Assembly: GCA_004794655.1 (NCBI GenBank)
Contig: SMMW01000634.1
Location: 4,674,501 to 4,738,500 of the forward strand
Source of the DNA: Marisa cornuarietis
Lineage: Eukaryota; Mollusca; Gastropoda; Architaenioglossa; Ampullariidae
Direction of reading: 5' to 3'
DNA: 64,000 bases
In this document: positions 1 through 13,400 of the stretch, piece by piece
Position numbering within the stretch: the first letter of the stretch is position 1
Layout of the letters: the number at the start of each line of letters is the position of its first letter
Made by a program: the position numbers and the translations under genes
The notes under the pieces: model-generated
The model's input: the letters and a program-made list of their open reading frames with translations, nothing else
Databases searched by the model: none
Told to the model about the DNA's origin: nothing

Positions 1-2359
1 TAATACCCACACTGCGTACTCGGGTCTACTGAAGTCTGCATGTTTATTCTGTAGTCCGAAGACGAAGAAAAATATATCAGCTCCCATATTTTTAAAAAAA
101 AAAATTGTCTTCTTTCTGTCTCGATAGCCTGGTCATAAAACTCATATTTTTGCATCTGCTGTTAATGATAATTGTCTTGAAAGCTGATATGAAGGACAGC
201 TTGCACAATCCCTTGAATGAAGTTGATCTTTGTATTTCTAACTTCTTGTGAGCCTGAATTGAGATATTTCTTTCCAGCTCAGGGCCAAAAAGTGCAGTTA
301 GCTGGAGATTAAAACTATTTAACCGAGCTTTTCGTATTGCGTTTCTTATGGTTTATGATGTCGTAAACTGTCGTAAATTAAAACGGAAACAGAGGCGAGT
401 GTGGGAAGAATTAAGACTTCGTGTCGGGAGACACGTACAGAAGCAAGATAGGAAGTAATGCATCACCGTGGCTTACGTGCCTGCAGGCGCGAACCAGCGA
501 TTTGAGGAGTCGACAACATTTTAATCTGCATTATTACACTAATATATGCTTCAGATTTGCCTTGCGTTAGACCTGTGTGGTTCCTCGCCTGCCTGGGTGG
601 GCGGGCGCACCCGTGAGAGGTGGGGCTGGGAGAGGGTGGGTGGGGGGGAGGTCCTTGTAGCAGTGGTGTGATAAACTGTGTTTGTCTTGTCGCACTCACG
701 ATGCTGCTGGGCGAAGTGTCTTTGGCTCCGTGGGACGGTGGAGCGACAAACAGAATGATGGAGTGTAGTGGACATTTGTTCTGGCGAAGAAAGGCGCCTT
801 TCTTGGCGCATGATGATGAGAGCTGGCTGCACCGCTGTCTGTGGAAGGACTAACCAAAGAAACTATGAAATAAGTTTCATTATAATCTCTCTCTCTCTCT
901 CCTGTCTTTCCGTGTACATGTCCGAAAACATTTGATATTGTTTATATATGCTTTGTGTTTTTGTACTTAGTGCGGATATGTGTGTCTGTGAAAAAAGAAG
1001 AAAAAACGTAGAGAAGGCTTAAATTGAGAAAATCTGTGAGTGGTAGAGAAGAAGAATTAAAGAGAGAGAGAGATAAAATATAAATTACAAAGAAGCTTTC
1101 CCATGTAGTAAGATTCTAAAGAGATATCCCACATGTGCACCATCGCTTTTTTTCCAAACCTCTGGATGTGTATGATGAAGGAATACCTTCACCCCTACAT
1201 CAGTAACAGTTGGAAAAAAGAGCACGTGATTTCGCTGAGCATGTATTTTTGCTAAATGGATTTTATCAGATCTTCAGCTCAGACTTATTTTCTGGATTAT
1301 TATGTATTATGCATGGAGGGATATCGTTTTATTTGATTATAATGTGTCGATGACAGGAGATTCTTCCTGAAAGTACCTGTAACTTTCTATATTCCTCTAG
1401 AAAATGGAAATATTTACGCCAGGCAAATAAAGCCGCAAGCAGGCTGCAGGATTTAATAACGGCTGTGACATGAATTTACTTTAGAGACAAAGAGTGTTCG
1501 TCTGAAAGCCTTGCATGACAAAGGAAATGCGCCAACGACGGGTAATTAATAATCGCTCGGTGCATGTGCATCAGACTCTGACAATACCTCGTGTCTTCAC
1601 ATCCCTTTTACGCCAAAACCGGAAGCTGCTGTGGATCTCTGCCATCTTTCCCGTCATCCGGGTCATCGTCTTCTTTGTGACGTCAGGCTTGTTTGTTGTT
1701 CGATCTGTACAACCTGCACTTCCGGTCTGCGTCCCCAGAGGTTGCCGTCGTCTGCTCGGAGACCTCCAAACTGCATACTGTGTTTGTTTAAGAAGTCACG
1801 TCAACACAATTTCTTGCCTTTGAAACACCCCTGAGGCTGTAGATATTAATAAGAGAGTAAGTAATTTTCCCAGGGTAAAATGGGGAAGTCAAGGAAAAGC
1901 ATTTTGTTTTTGTAGTTACAATGCGAGACCTATACCCCACGAACATACTTCATGTTTCCTTATCCAAAGGCGTCTTTGCCACCACTTTATAACTATGACA
2001 CCGGGGGTAAAACAGCATCTGTGGTGTCTGGATGCCAGTTTATAACTTTGGCAACATGACGCTTTCCCTTGCTATCCCCATTTTATTAGAGGACAACAAT
2101 TTACCCTTAATTCGTAACTACGACCCATGGTCGGCAAGTTCGTGCGTGGAAAACAGAGAAGAATCTGCCTTTAACTCGGATGGATTTGTCCATTGTGTAT
2201 TTCGGTATGGTCATATTCAATTTACAGTTTTAGCGACAGCTTGCAGACAGGGACAGATATTACCAGGTTGTGTTTACTGATAGAAGCATCAGGTGGCAAT
2301 TTTTTTGCATATGTTGCATGTGCATTTCATCCGATAAACAGAGCCTACCGCGCTGACTC
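1..2359. other. Non-genic stretch
   Basis: No open frame here shows a recognisable domain or splice structure. The only notable compositional feature is a G-rich patch around 590-660. Short CT and GA runs occur near 890 and 1060. I see no gene. Confidence 0.5.
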
Positions 2360-2365
2360 TACTGA

Positions 2366-2634
2366 GGGAAGCGGATGACCGAGTGGTTAGAGCGCTGGCT
2401 TCCAAACCGAGAGCGCGCTGGTTCATTTCCCGATAAGCGCAGCAAACTTCCCCCAGTCGACCCAGCTGACGGAAATGAGTACCTGACTCCATAGAGGGTT
2501 GGGGAAGGTAAGGCAGCGAGGGAGAGGAGATTGGCACCACCCTCATGTAAATGCTGGCCCCGAGAAAAGTGGGGTCTCTAACACCTCACCCCCACGACCT
2601 GAACAGGTTATGGGATTACCTTTACCTTACCTTT
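2366..2634 (+). repeat. tRNA-derived SINE (family 2)
   Basis: The 5' head reads like a tRNA: an A-box-like GACCGAGTGGTTAGAGCGC is followed by a B-box-like CTGGTTCATTTCCC. The body continues into a non-tRNA region and ends in a TTTACC/TTACC-type tail at about 2613-2634. TACTGA occurs immediately before (2360-2365) and after (2635-2640), which may be a short target-site duplication. It is not called as a functional tRNA because the anticodon arm and 3' acceptor stem do not close. Confidence 0.7.
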
Positions 2635-3197
2635 TACTGAACGCAGGACAGACATGATCGGCTTGACCGCATGTGACAGGTTTACAGGGTGACAATAAAT
2701 TCCAAACGAAATTGCGATCAGCCAGCTAGTGAGAGAGAGACAGAAAGTGAGAGATTCACTAACTGATGAACACACTGCTGAATCTCGATCTACCTTCAGT
2801 GATATGTCTTCCCAGATAACCTGTTGCTAGTCTGTCTCTCACCGAGAAAAATGATTAATGAAACTTCGAGAGAAGCAATAGCTATTGCCAGTCTTGTGAA
2901 GTTTTGTGATAAAAATTCATTGATTTATTGCTTAGAAATAGAAATCACAGACGCAAAATGGGCTTTTAAACGGACTTTTTTGCTGATAACGTATGCAGAT
3001 ATAAACAACCCTGTTTAAACTCAAATCAAAGGAAAATGCTGGGCAACTGTAATACTCATTTGATGCAAAATGTTAAATTCGGAGGTATTAAGTAGTTATG
3101 TACTATAGTTATATTTATAAATATTCATTTCAAGAGAGTCGTAGGTGTGCATTTAAAAACATGTTTACTTTATATGTTGTGGGTTTATATTTCACTT

Positions 3198-3365
3198 GTA
3201 GGGGCGGTCCGGTGGCGCAACGGTTAGCGCCTGTCACCAATGCAGTGAAGGCTGGCTGTCCTGGGTTCAGTTCTCGTCCCGGGCACGCTGTTCTTTCTCT
3301 GCATGTGGCATCTGCGATATAGCCTTAGTTGCTGGCTTGGGGGAAAACACCAATTAAAAAAAAAA
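3198..3365 (+). repeat. tRNA-derived SINE (family 1, copy A)
   Basis: A tRNA-like head (GGTGGCGCAACGGTTAGCGC, then a B box GGGTTCAGTTCTCG) is followed by a conserved tail ending in AACACCAATT and an A run. A 13-bp target-site duplication, TTATATTTCACTT, flanks it at 3185-3197 and 3366-3378. It is closely similar to the copy at 26871-27057 but lacks about 24 nt of the middle region, next to GCATCTG. The intact duplication points to a fairly recent retrotransposition by borrowed LINE machinery (family knowledge). Confidence 0.88.
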
Positions 3366-3378
3366 TTATATTTCACTT

Positions 3379-5123
3379 CTGTTGTTCGTACTTGTTCTGT
3401 CATGGGCAACATGTAGCTCTAAGGTTTCATGATCCACTTTATGCAAGAAGTTCTTAGGATCGAGATTTGTTGGGTGTGTACAACTTTTCTCCACCCCCAA
3501 CTTTACACATCTCATTTATCATGGAATGTGAAAACGAGGGTTGAGTTCCGCTTTCCAGTCCCCTAGACACAGCGAAAAAAGAAATAATTCTAACATGCAC
3601 TTCGTCATCGTCTTCATTCGTTCGGAATATAAGTACTGCGTTCTAACTTCCTTCTTTCCAAAATAAATTACTTTCTATAAACTCTATGAAGTAAAAGATA
3701 TCCATTATGCCTCAGCTCACTTAGAAAAGCCACGTATAAGTATACTAAACTATGTTAAACATACAAAACAAGTACGTTTGAGTCAAAGTTGTAGAAACAA
3801 GGGTAGAGGTCACGTGTAGGCCACAAGGCTGTTTCCAAAAAAACCAAAAAAACACAAAACCCTTTTAGACAGGCTGTGCGTGTGAAGTGCTGTGTTTTCT
3901 TGCTCCTGAAAAGCATCGCAGCAGGAAATTGTAGTCGAAATCTCTTCTGCTTCAAGTCGTGTCATGGGAGGTTGCAGTTTATGGAACCTCATTTGCTCGA
4001 TCTATTGAAGCATTTCCGCCAAATCAGCAGAGAAAAAGGAGAGAAACATTTTTAATATGATAAAAAAAAAAACCTCCAGCTGATTCTCAGTGTTGCAGGC
4101 TGTAAAACACGTTTCTTCTAATCATCGGAACTCCTAGTCCCAAGTACAGGGGAAGCAACTCCAGTACTGTATCCATGCAGCATATAAACACAGGACTTTG
4201 ACCAAGAAATGGATTCATATCCACTGTTTCCCCCCTTTTTATGGCGTATAATCACTACTGGACACAACTAGTGTGTGGTAAGACATGTATGTGTAGACTC
4301 TAGTGATAATCAGGACAGACTTTTCAAGATTTTCGGGTTCGAAGTTTCTCTCCGACCCAGAATAACTGTCTTTGTTATGGGTACTTCGATTTTTTTTGTT
4401 ATGATTTTTGTTTGATTGCTTAGCCTTGGCTGGAGGAGTAGACGGGAAATTTCATGTCGTATGCTTGTTCACATTTTTAGTTTACAGAAGCTGTGGTGTT
4501 TAGTCTGGTTATACCTTTCAATGTGCTTTTCTTACACTGTAGTAACACGCAAGAATCATTTTAAAGCACTTCCTTCTTTTATCACGTGATTTAAGTCGTC
4601 ATGGGGAATACTTCGAGATGTGTAACAACTTCCAGGAGATACGCCAGGAGATAACTGGGGGTTTTTTTAAGTCTCGTTTAAAAATTTTATGAGCCGCTCC
4701 ACTTACCATGTTATCTAACACGAAGTAGATGCGGACTCAGATAGAGGCCTACTTCAAATGATTCATCGCAGGATGTGTGAGCCTGGGTCTGAGATTGATT
4801 GTATACACATTCACTTCAATAAGGTGAAGTAAGCCAAACAGGAGCAATGGTCTTCCAACTTTATCGGTGATGGCTATGCACAGAAAGAGTTTTGCAGCTC
4901 TTCGCGGGGAAAGGAGTACAGACACAAAAATTGTAGAAACTCCCTGAATAAGTTAAGTGTGCTGGCCGGAATGAGTTAAATATGGCCACACGAGGAGGTG
5001 ATTTGACCAAGGTTAGGGTGTGAAGAGAAGGCTACCCGCGGGCAACCCTATCTCTGTAAGAAAGTACTAGCAAATCTCTTTTACTCAGCAGGTTTCTAAC
5101 TGATTCGTTCTTACAAAGTCAAC

Positions 5124-5125
<2 letters not shown>
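3379..5125. other. Non-genic stretch
   Basis: AT-rich sequence without a supported exon, RNA gene or recognisable element. Open frames are short and lack coding character. Confidence 0.4.

Positions 5126-5175
<50 letters not shown>
5126..5175 (+). repeat. (TG)25 microsatellite
   Basis: Uninterrupted 50-bp alternating TG tract. The apparent Cys-Val and Thr-His open frames that cross it are products of the repeat. Confidence 0.97.
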
Positions 5176-5176
<1 letters not shown>

Positions 5177-5279
5177 GTAAATACTGCAATAAATATTAAA
5201 TCCAATACCTTTAATTTTTTAACACCATGTGCTAATATTTTAATGGTGGAGATGAAACACACTACTTTTACGCACATGG

Positions 5280-5322
5280 GTGTGCATACGTATGGGCGAG
5301 CATTCAACCCCGTACATACATG

Positions 5323-5360
<38 letters not shown>

Positions 5361-5692
5361 CACACGCACACACACACACACTTGTATACAAGCAGGAACA
5401 CTCACCAATACACACACGTGTACACACGCACACAGATGTAAGCACACACCCATACACAAACAAGCATTCACACTCGTACACTCTCTTACAAACATCTCTA
5501 TTCAAACATTTACGCATCTACACAGACATACACATGTATACAAGCTAGAACACACACTAATACACACATGCCTATACACGCACATCATTTATGCAAATCC
5601 TACACACAAGCATACACAAACCCTCTCCCCCTACACACATCCATAAACACACACATATATATATATGTATTATATTTATATATATATATATA
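5280..5692 (+). repeat. CA-rich cryptic repeat with AT tract
   Basis: A core CA microsatellite at about 5325-5381 sits in a long, degenerate ACACA/CATACA field and ends in alternating AT near 5655-5692. With the TG tract at 5126-5175 on the same strand it could pair into an imperfect TG/CA hairpin across about 150 bp. No coding function is supported. Confidence 0.85.
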
Positions 5693-5839
5693 GGAGGGTA
5701 AAATGAGAGAAAGCTCGACTGTTTGAAAGCCACTGCTGTCACAAATAAACAGTTTTACACCCGCAATCAGCAGATAGCTTATCGCTTGCTATCAGCCCTC
5801 ACACGTCAGCTTCCTCGGATTCGCTGCTTTCTTTTTTTC

Positions 5840-6170
5840 TATCTTTTTCTAATATCCACTCACTAACCTGAGTATCCATCACTATTCTCACTATTACTTC
5901 TAGCAAGCATCTCTGCTAGGTTATCTGTCCATGCTAGCGATTCACTTACCTATCAACCTTTCTCCGTTAACCACTCACTCCTCGCCACAAACCTCGCTGT
6001 CTGTCACTGTGAGCCACAGTAACATGTTTGTCAGTCACTCACGCGCTTAACCTTACCTGCCAGCCACTTACTAACTACTATCAATCGTTTGCTATTTTTG
6101 TTAGTTACCCAGTCACTAGCCTATCCGTCTCTGTTAACCACTCACTAACTATCCTTCACTGCCAGCGGTT
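5840..6170 (+). repeat. Degenerate CACTCACTAAC-type minisatellite
   Basis: The words CACTCACTAAC, TTAACCACTCAC and CCACTTACTAAC recur irregularly across this interval, as if from a strongly diverged tandem repeat of about 20-40 bp. No exact period can be fixed by eye. Confidence 0.4.
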
Positions 6171-6359
6171 CTCGAAACCGCAGTCCTTCTGTACTTGTCG
6201 TTCCTGACAAACTGACAAACCCGACAGCACACACACACACACCGACAATCTTCCCTTCTAAACACTTGTTAATTTGACGATCCTGATGTGCTAGTCTCAC
6301 ACTAACTTGAAATGTAACCCGTACTCCCTCACCTCACCTCACCCGCGAATTTCTTTGCG

Positions 6360-6829
6360 CTGGGCTCTGGATCGTGAATGGGTTCGGCCTGCGTGTGTGT
6401 TAGTGTGTGTGTGTGTGTGCAGCTGTGTGCGCGCGTGGAACGCCTGATAGTGCAGTTCGTAGTCGCTCGGCCTGCCTGCCCCCCACATCAGTCCGGACAA
6501 CGAGCTCCCGGCGCCGGATGAGGGCTCAGCGTCAGGCGCTTCTTAAGGTTCCGCCGAGCGAGATGGATACCACGCTGGAACTTTCCCTGCCTCTGACTTT
6601 AATAGCGGAGATCAGAGGAGCAACAGATTGAAATTCCTATGCTTACAAGTTGCTGATCACAGGGATGCTGCTGACTTCATTATTTTAATCCTTTTCTTGA
6701 AGAATCCACGGCTTACATCCAGAGTGAAAACCTTTGGGACAATTTACACCGTTGGTAGTTTACGAACCTGATTACAGTTGTTTAAAAAATAAAGGCCGTT
6801 TAGTCATTTCTTACTGCTGCTGGACTAAG
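6360..6829 (+). other. Candidate 5' UTR exon 1 and promoter-proximal CpG-rich region
   Basis: This patch is markedly richer in CpG than its surroundings (for example GCGCGCG, CGGCGCCGG, GCCGAGCGAG) and ends in a near-perfect donor, CTAAG|GTAAGT, at 6829/6830. The exon start is not determined. The next supported exon on this strand is the signal-peptide exon at 25350, so the simplest reading is a non-coding first exon of the receptor gene with an 18.5-kb first intron. The interval contains upstream ATGs, including a short frame from about 6518 that stops at about 6631. Assignment to the receptor is inference; it could be the start of an unrelated non-coding transcript. Confidence 0.45.
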
Positions 6830-9800
6830 GTAAGTCTTTTATTTATATATATATATATATATGCACATCTGTTCATACAGTTTATTAGAGTGAACATGAC
6901 AAATTACTATTTATACGTGTCTGTGTTGTGTTTGTATATCTGTGCGTGTTTTTGTGCATATAAATGCGCTTCTAACTGCACCTTAATGCGATGGATGGGT
7001 GCTATCTTATTTTTTTTCTGTCCATACATTTTCATTGCTTGTGTATCTGTATTGTTTATACGCAGGGAAGCATATGTGATTGCATGCGAGGTTAAGGTAA
7101 ATATGTGTGTGGCACAGCTGTGATTGTTGTGTGACCTATCTCATGTGATTCAAAATATCGTTAATTAACAAGCAGCGGAGATAAAACATACAACATAATG
7201 TTTAATTTAATTAATGTACTAAAATTACTCTCAGACACACGGATATGTACAGGTTGGGGCTAAAGAAAGGGCGCGTGCACGCATACTATAGCGCGTGAAC
7301 CTTGACATCTCATGACAAATACTGTTTATAATGTCAATTATCTATATTTACCACTCTGAGAATACGTTTTTGAGGATATGTGCGAAATTTTGAGGACAAC
7401 GCTTTAGAAGTCTTGCTAAGTCATCACAACAATCAGATCAAGATGCACATTAATATCATCGCTGCCATCACTACAGTCAACACTACCACTCTCTCTCTCT
7501 TTCTTCTTTCTCTCTGTAGGCCTATGATCCGATACACGCATGTGATAACATCCTTTTAATCAGTAAACATTGAAGAGATGGGGGAAAAGGCTAGGCTGAG
7601 AATTATCTCTCAAACGTAAGCTGTCAGTGATTTTTATGGGCATATCGCCATGCACTTCATCAGGGGAATTCAAAACATGGAATAAAATATCTCGTGCCAT
7701 GCTGTTTTGCTGCAGACTAACCCGCGTTCATCGCCAGATACCCTCTAAAACACTCGTTGATAACAGCATGCACCTTTCCCATCGCTGCTTCGGCATCAGT
7801 GCTACAGTCACCTCCAGAGTTTTCTTTTCTATTTCATATGTTCTTAGCGGTGACCGTAGTCATCAACATGAATTAGCAGCTGACTTACTTCTGCTTCCTT
7901 CTTATTATTATTATTATTATTTCCCTATCCTTCTACAAAATTGGGTTTCATCAAAGAAAGCTCTAGGTTTCTGGTTCCTTCCCTTCATCTACTGGTTAAT
8001 GTATTCGTGTACAGTATCCAAGGAATTGTTTTTATACAAACTTGCAGTTTTGACTAAAAGTCCGACTGTGATGTAAAGAGCAAGGTGTTGATAGCCCAGT
8101 GGCTAGTGGGACAATGAACTGTGAGTGGTTCACGGTGTTTATGAGACGCTATGTGGATTGCGTATCAGTCATGTATCAGTAAGACCTCAATAACGCTCGT
8201 TAAGTATTACACGTGTGAACACCTACTTCATTGTCACCTGAGTGAAAAATGATAACGGGTGTAAGGTTCAGTCCGCTGGTTATTGCCTGAAGAAAGGATG
8301 TTTATGAAAGTTTGTATATCTAAAGGCCCACATCGTCCTTTTCCACGTCCTGTTGACAACATTTCTTCCACCACTTATTTACTTGTTTGAACAGTCTGTG
8401 TTTCTGTTCTTCTGCACAATTATTTTTGAAGACTGTATGTTTATACTCTTCCACTTTTGTACTCAACTCATTATGTCAAGAAAATCCACCACCAGCCATC
8501 GCATGATAAAATGCATGCTTCCTAGGATGAAAAAGAAAGAAAAAACTTAATCTTGAGCTTGAATCAAACCAACAGCTTTCTTGTAGCTTCTCCACAAAGT
8601 TTAGTATCGCTGCTTTGTTCTGGCATTTTCCCAGGAACCATTACACAGCCAGAGACCCCCAGGGCTGGAAGCAGTTTGCATGACTTTAAAGACCGGACTT
8701 AATCCAGTCACCAGGCCCACCTCTGAATTCTGATCGCGGGGGGTGAACATATTTTTCGGTCAAAGCGACTTGGATTTGCAGTTTTAGAACGAAAGATTTG
8801 GACTCCTTGGGGAGGAATGATTCTCTTTCCCTGTGCACACATATTTCTTTTCAACCATTTCTCTTCAACACAAAGGGATCTGCCATTAAAAAAAAAAGTT
8901 TAGCTCGAAACTGTTCTCCTTATTGCCGACTTGGCTTATGGATGACCTCGCGTCTCGTGATAGTGATGAGAGCTCACAATCAATGTAATAAAAATATGAA
9001 AATAAACATGCAAAAGAAGAAAGTAAACAATCTTACAACAGATAGCAGACGAAGATAATATTCAATGATTTAGAGACGAAAAACCACACAAACTCATAAA
9101 CAGCAACTTGGCAGCAATGTATGAATATTCCATAAATTTCTTTATTTTCTTCCATCTGTTCTGCTTCTACTTCCTTCTCTTCTTTCGTTCTCCTTACATC
9201 TTCTTTTTGTTCTTCCTCTTTCTTCTTTCCTCTGTGATCTTGTCATAGACATAATCCCTTTCTGTCTCCTCTTTTTCTATTTATTTCTTTTTTTTTTTTT
9301 GGTTAATTGTTTCTTTCAGTTGATTTCCTTCTTTCATAGTCTGCTAAACAGATACAGACATGGACACTGTTAAGACACAGATGGTAACTTTCGATTAGCT
9401 GCGCATTTCCTGATCCCATAATATTTGCTTTGTTTCCTGGGAAAATAGCTGATTTATTTATTTTGTTATTTGTTATGTTATTTTCTTCTTTCATTCATAA
9501 ACTCATTTATTGATTGCTACAAGCTAACGAGCGATTACCCTGGTCCACCGATGGTAGTCGACGGGGGAACAAATGCACAAACAGCGGATTACAAGGTTCA
9601 CCAATTAGGTTTCTTTTGAAAGGATGTAAGCAAATCATATAAATGTTGTTTTTTCTACAGTTTGTTTTATTCAAGTACTAATTCGAGTTCTATATCTCTG
9701 TCTCATTTGGTTTGTCATTCATGAACATTGTACTTGTCAACTGGCCAGTCGCATTGGGTAAATTTTAGTTTCAGTAGTTCATTCTTTGCTAGCAAAATGC

Positions 9801-10371
9801 TTCAAATCTGGCATCTTTCTAGCATTGTGTTAAAATGTTCCCTCGTCTGCTCTGATAACTAAGCTTTTGGGTTCGGATCTCATTTCGGGTCCCACATAAT
9901 TTAGTTATTCACGGGGCTTACTTTCGGGTGATTTCTCTTGGAACTTCATCGTCTTGTCCTTTTTTTTCGTTACATTAAGATGCATTTAGCAAGCACATCA
10001 ACCATCCAGGTTTAACTTGGTAAGCCAAGGAGATCTCAGGTAATCTATTCGTTGATTACAGGAGCTTCATAATCCACACAAATTCTAACGGTTGGGACTA
10101 AAGTGTAATGTTGGACACTATTGTTGGCCAGTAATAAACGGGCACTAACTGAAGGAATAAAAGTGGTTAATGTACAATATACGTGAGTCACACAGTCAGT
10201 CAGCATTGATGTCTGCACGCCACCTGGTGGTCTAAACTACTTACCTACATTTTAAGAAAGGGGATCCGTGAACGTAGCCTGTCTGCGATCTGTCGGCACA
10301 GACAACTTGATTAGATAAAAAAGAAAGTGGTCAACCTAGTAAGAACACACACACACACTCTCTCATATTTT

Positions 10372-10405
<34 letters not shown>

Positions 10406-13400
10406 CAATAGAGAGTATAAGAGTGGAGCTATAAAGACATGAGAGAGAGATGGGGAAAGGAGGCCAGGCAAGAGCCAGACCTTCATCATGACAAAATATG
10501 TTGACACTGTATTACACCCTGTCTACCAGCTCCATCTGGCGTCTGACACCACAATGTCGGAATCTGTAAACCTAGTCTAATGACTCCCGAGATAAGAATG
10601 TTTCTGTGAAAAGCCAGGGTCCCTGCCTGCTACAGACCAGTCTAATATCAAAGGAGGGAGGGGGGGCGAGCGCCATGCATCTTGTTCCAAAGGATATTTG
10701 TGTCAACGACTGTGAAACTCTCTTTTCATGTTTGCTAAATAGGGTTACAGAAATAACTTTACCCTCTTTCTCTGTCTCTGTCGCCTTCAATCTGTGTAGA
10801 GAAGATGGGAGGTGTGCGAGTGTGTGTTTTTTGACCACCCATAAAGAATTACCCACACATAAAAAATCATCAGAACATGCATCATGCTCAAAATGTAGAA
10901 ACAGCTAGTTCTAGACCAGCATTCTGAGATCTTGAAGATACAGCCTGCAATAGAAAAAAAGAACTAAACCTAGGTTTAGGGCGATGTTATGAAAATAAGG
11001 CGCGTGCGCATACACATATACACAATGAGAGAGAGAGAACAATTATTTTGTTTTAGAGTAGATATTGTCCTTTGTGTATCCAGAAGCAACCATCTCAAAC
11101 TGCAACAAAAAAGAAGGCTGTTATTGCAAGTCTGACAGAAGCCCTGGTGTATGAGTAACTGGGCAGCTTTGTTTGTATTGCGTCTACCGTGATTCACTGC
11201 GAACAGCAGAGAAACCTTAAAATGTGTCTGGCAAAGTACATCTGTGGGAGAGAAAACTTCTCATTTAGACTGTGGATCAGAACTTGGCTGCACTCAGTGA
11301 AGGAGAGCCGCTTGCGGCCATTTTGAAAGCCACTTTGTGACAATTGACTAAACAATCTGCCTGTTTCTCAGGCTACACGGTAACCAGGCAGCAAAAGACG
11401 CCAACAAAGTTGAGGTTGGAGTTGCCACTTACTCAGACCCCCAACTTCCCCCCGATTTCCTCCCTTTTTTGTCAGTAAACGTTAAAAATGACCCATGCTC
11501 TTAATTTTGGTTCTGAAACTTTCGGAAGTTTTGCTTGTTTTTCTCTTTCCCTTTCACTCTCTCTCTCCCTTTCTTTTTCGCTTCCTGCGTTCTTTTTTTC
11601 CAGGAGTTTTTAGTGTTAGCAAACCCCTTAAATATTACAAAGTCTTACCCCCACTACCCCCATTCTGCTGTCGGGGAGGACAAGCGATCGTTCGTGGCAC
11701 ACAGACGTCACATGTTGCAGCTGCTGGTGACGTTCAGCACCAGTTACGTGACTACGGCTCCACCCCCCCACCCCTCACAAGAAGCTTACACTAAGACTTT
11801 CTTCAAAAGTTGCCGCTGGCTAGAAATTCATCCTGATAAATGCTCTCCCCAGAAAAGTCTAGTTGTTTGCTCGCAGTTTGCAGAGAAAAAAGATCGTCCA
11901 ATGACATTTGTTTGTGTAAGACAGTGGCACCGAGGGTAGTGCCTGTGTTCCACATCTGTTGGCAAAACTGTAAAGTACGGCAAGATGGAGTAAGTATCGT
12001 TAACAGAAGTTCACTGACAGCCCGAGGTTTTAGGATGTTGAGGCTGCAACACCTCAAGTGAGGTTTTCAACGCTGATTCCATAACTAATGTAAGTTATTG
12101 TTGAACATTGACAAGCTTTCACAAGTCGACAAGATCGAGAAGAGACCACACTTCATCAGTATTAACAATCTCTAAAAAAAAAATTCTGGAATAAGTGTGT
12201 GACATGAGTGAATGGCGAGGGTACTACGTATTTAGAGCATCTTGTATTATCCTTGCCACATGTTGGAGGCCGTGAAACCAAAGTGCAGCATCACCTTCCA
12301 GGCTGCTGTGAGAAAACGATTAAGAGAACGATAACTTATCGTTTTCATGCTCAGCATCAGTCTCGGCCAGTTCTGAAGCACAGTTTAAGACACGACTGAA
12401 TTTTATGTGCCTATGAGTCTGAGACGCAGCTGTCTGTGAGGAATAACAATTAAAAGCATCGTCTTGCACTCCTCACGGTCACCCATGTTGGAATTAAACG
12501 GGAAGGTAAGAAGACTGCACATAAAAAGGATGAGTATTGTTGCATGAAACGTAAACATTTGTTTCCTGCATGACTGATAGTTTGAGTGCACAAAGGAAGT
12601 GGACAAAATATTTTGGGTAATGGCATCGCCCCAGATACGGTACTTGACCTACAACTGTGACCCTGTTTCACCCCATGCAGTTATGTCACGTGTGCTCCAC
12701 TAGCCTGCCAGCGTCTGGAAACGGTCTGTCAAGTGTACTCACACCTGCTTTCTCACCTGTTCACATTGCATCCCTTCTATCTTCTCCTGCTTCTCCACTA
12801 TTCATCACTTCTTTACATCTTTTTTTCCTCCCGTTATCACTTTCTTACTCTCTAATCTGTCTCCTGTTTGCTTGTATCCGTGTTACTTAATGTGTTTACG
12901 TCTCAACATCTTTATCCAAAAGTCGAAATAGTTGAGCTGAATATTAATTTGCAAGTCTTTGACTAATTTAATTGTAATTTTTAATTTTAACAATGTACCG
13001 CTGTTGCCGTAGAAATTTTTCTCTATCGATCGTTCTGTCTATCCTTCCACCGCTAAATGGTGCTACAACAGGGTGGATGACAAACGCAATATCTCTCTAA
13101 GGGTGCTGCTACCCGTTTACCGGGGTGGACAAACTCGTTGCGATGCTGTCTTCCAGGTTGTGTCTGCACAAATCTTCAAACCCATGTAGCCTTTCGGTCC
13201 AGCACAGCAGCAACCAACTGCGTCGTGTATTTATTTGTTTATTCGTTTGTTTACTGTGAACTACTTATTGTTTTCCATCAAATGTCTGGCTGTTACCAGG
13301 TGTTCAGGTCTCAAAGGCTTCTTTCCAGAGCACCACATGCGCGGGTACGAATGTACCAATCGTTATAAGTACACGTCATCAACACAGACTCGTGGTTATC

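Noticed and set aside
2366..2440. tRNA gene
   Set aside because: A and B boxes are present but the cloverleaf does not close and the sequence runs into a SINE body; the same applies at 3198 and 26871.
5119..5646. Several long frames rich in Cys-Val or Thr-His
   Set aside because: They are translations of TG/CA microsatellites; the same holds near 22.8, 38.5-38.8 and 47.7-48.1 kb and opposite the GTGA repeat at 32.4 kb.
7627..8076. 149-codon frame
   Set aside because: No recognisable domain; it contains the product of an ATT repeat and has AT-rich, non-coding character.
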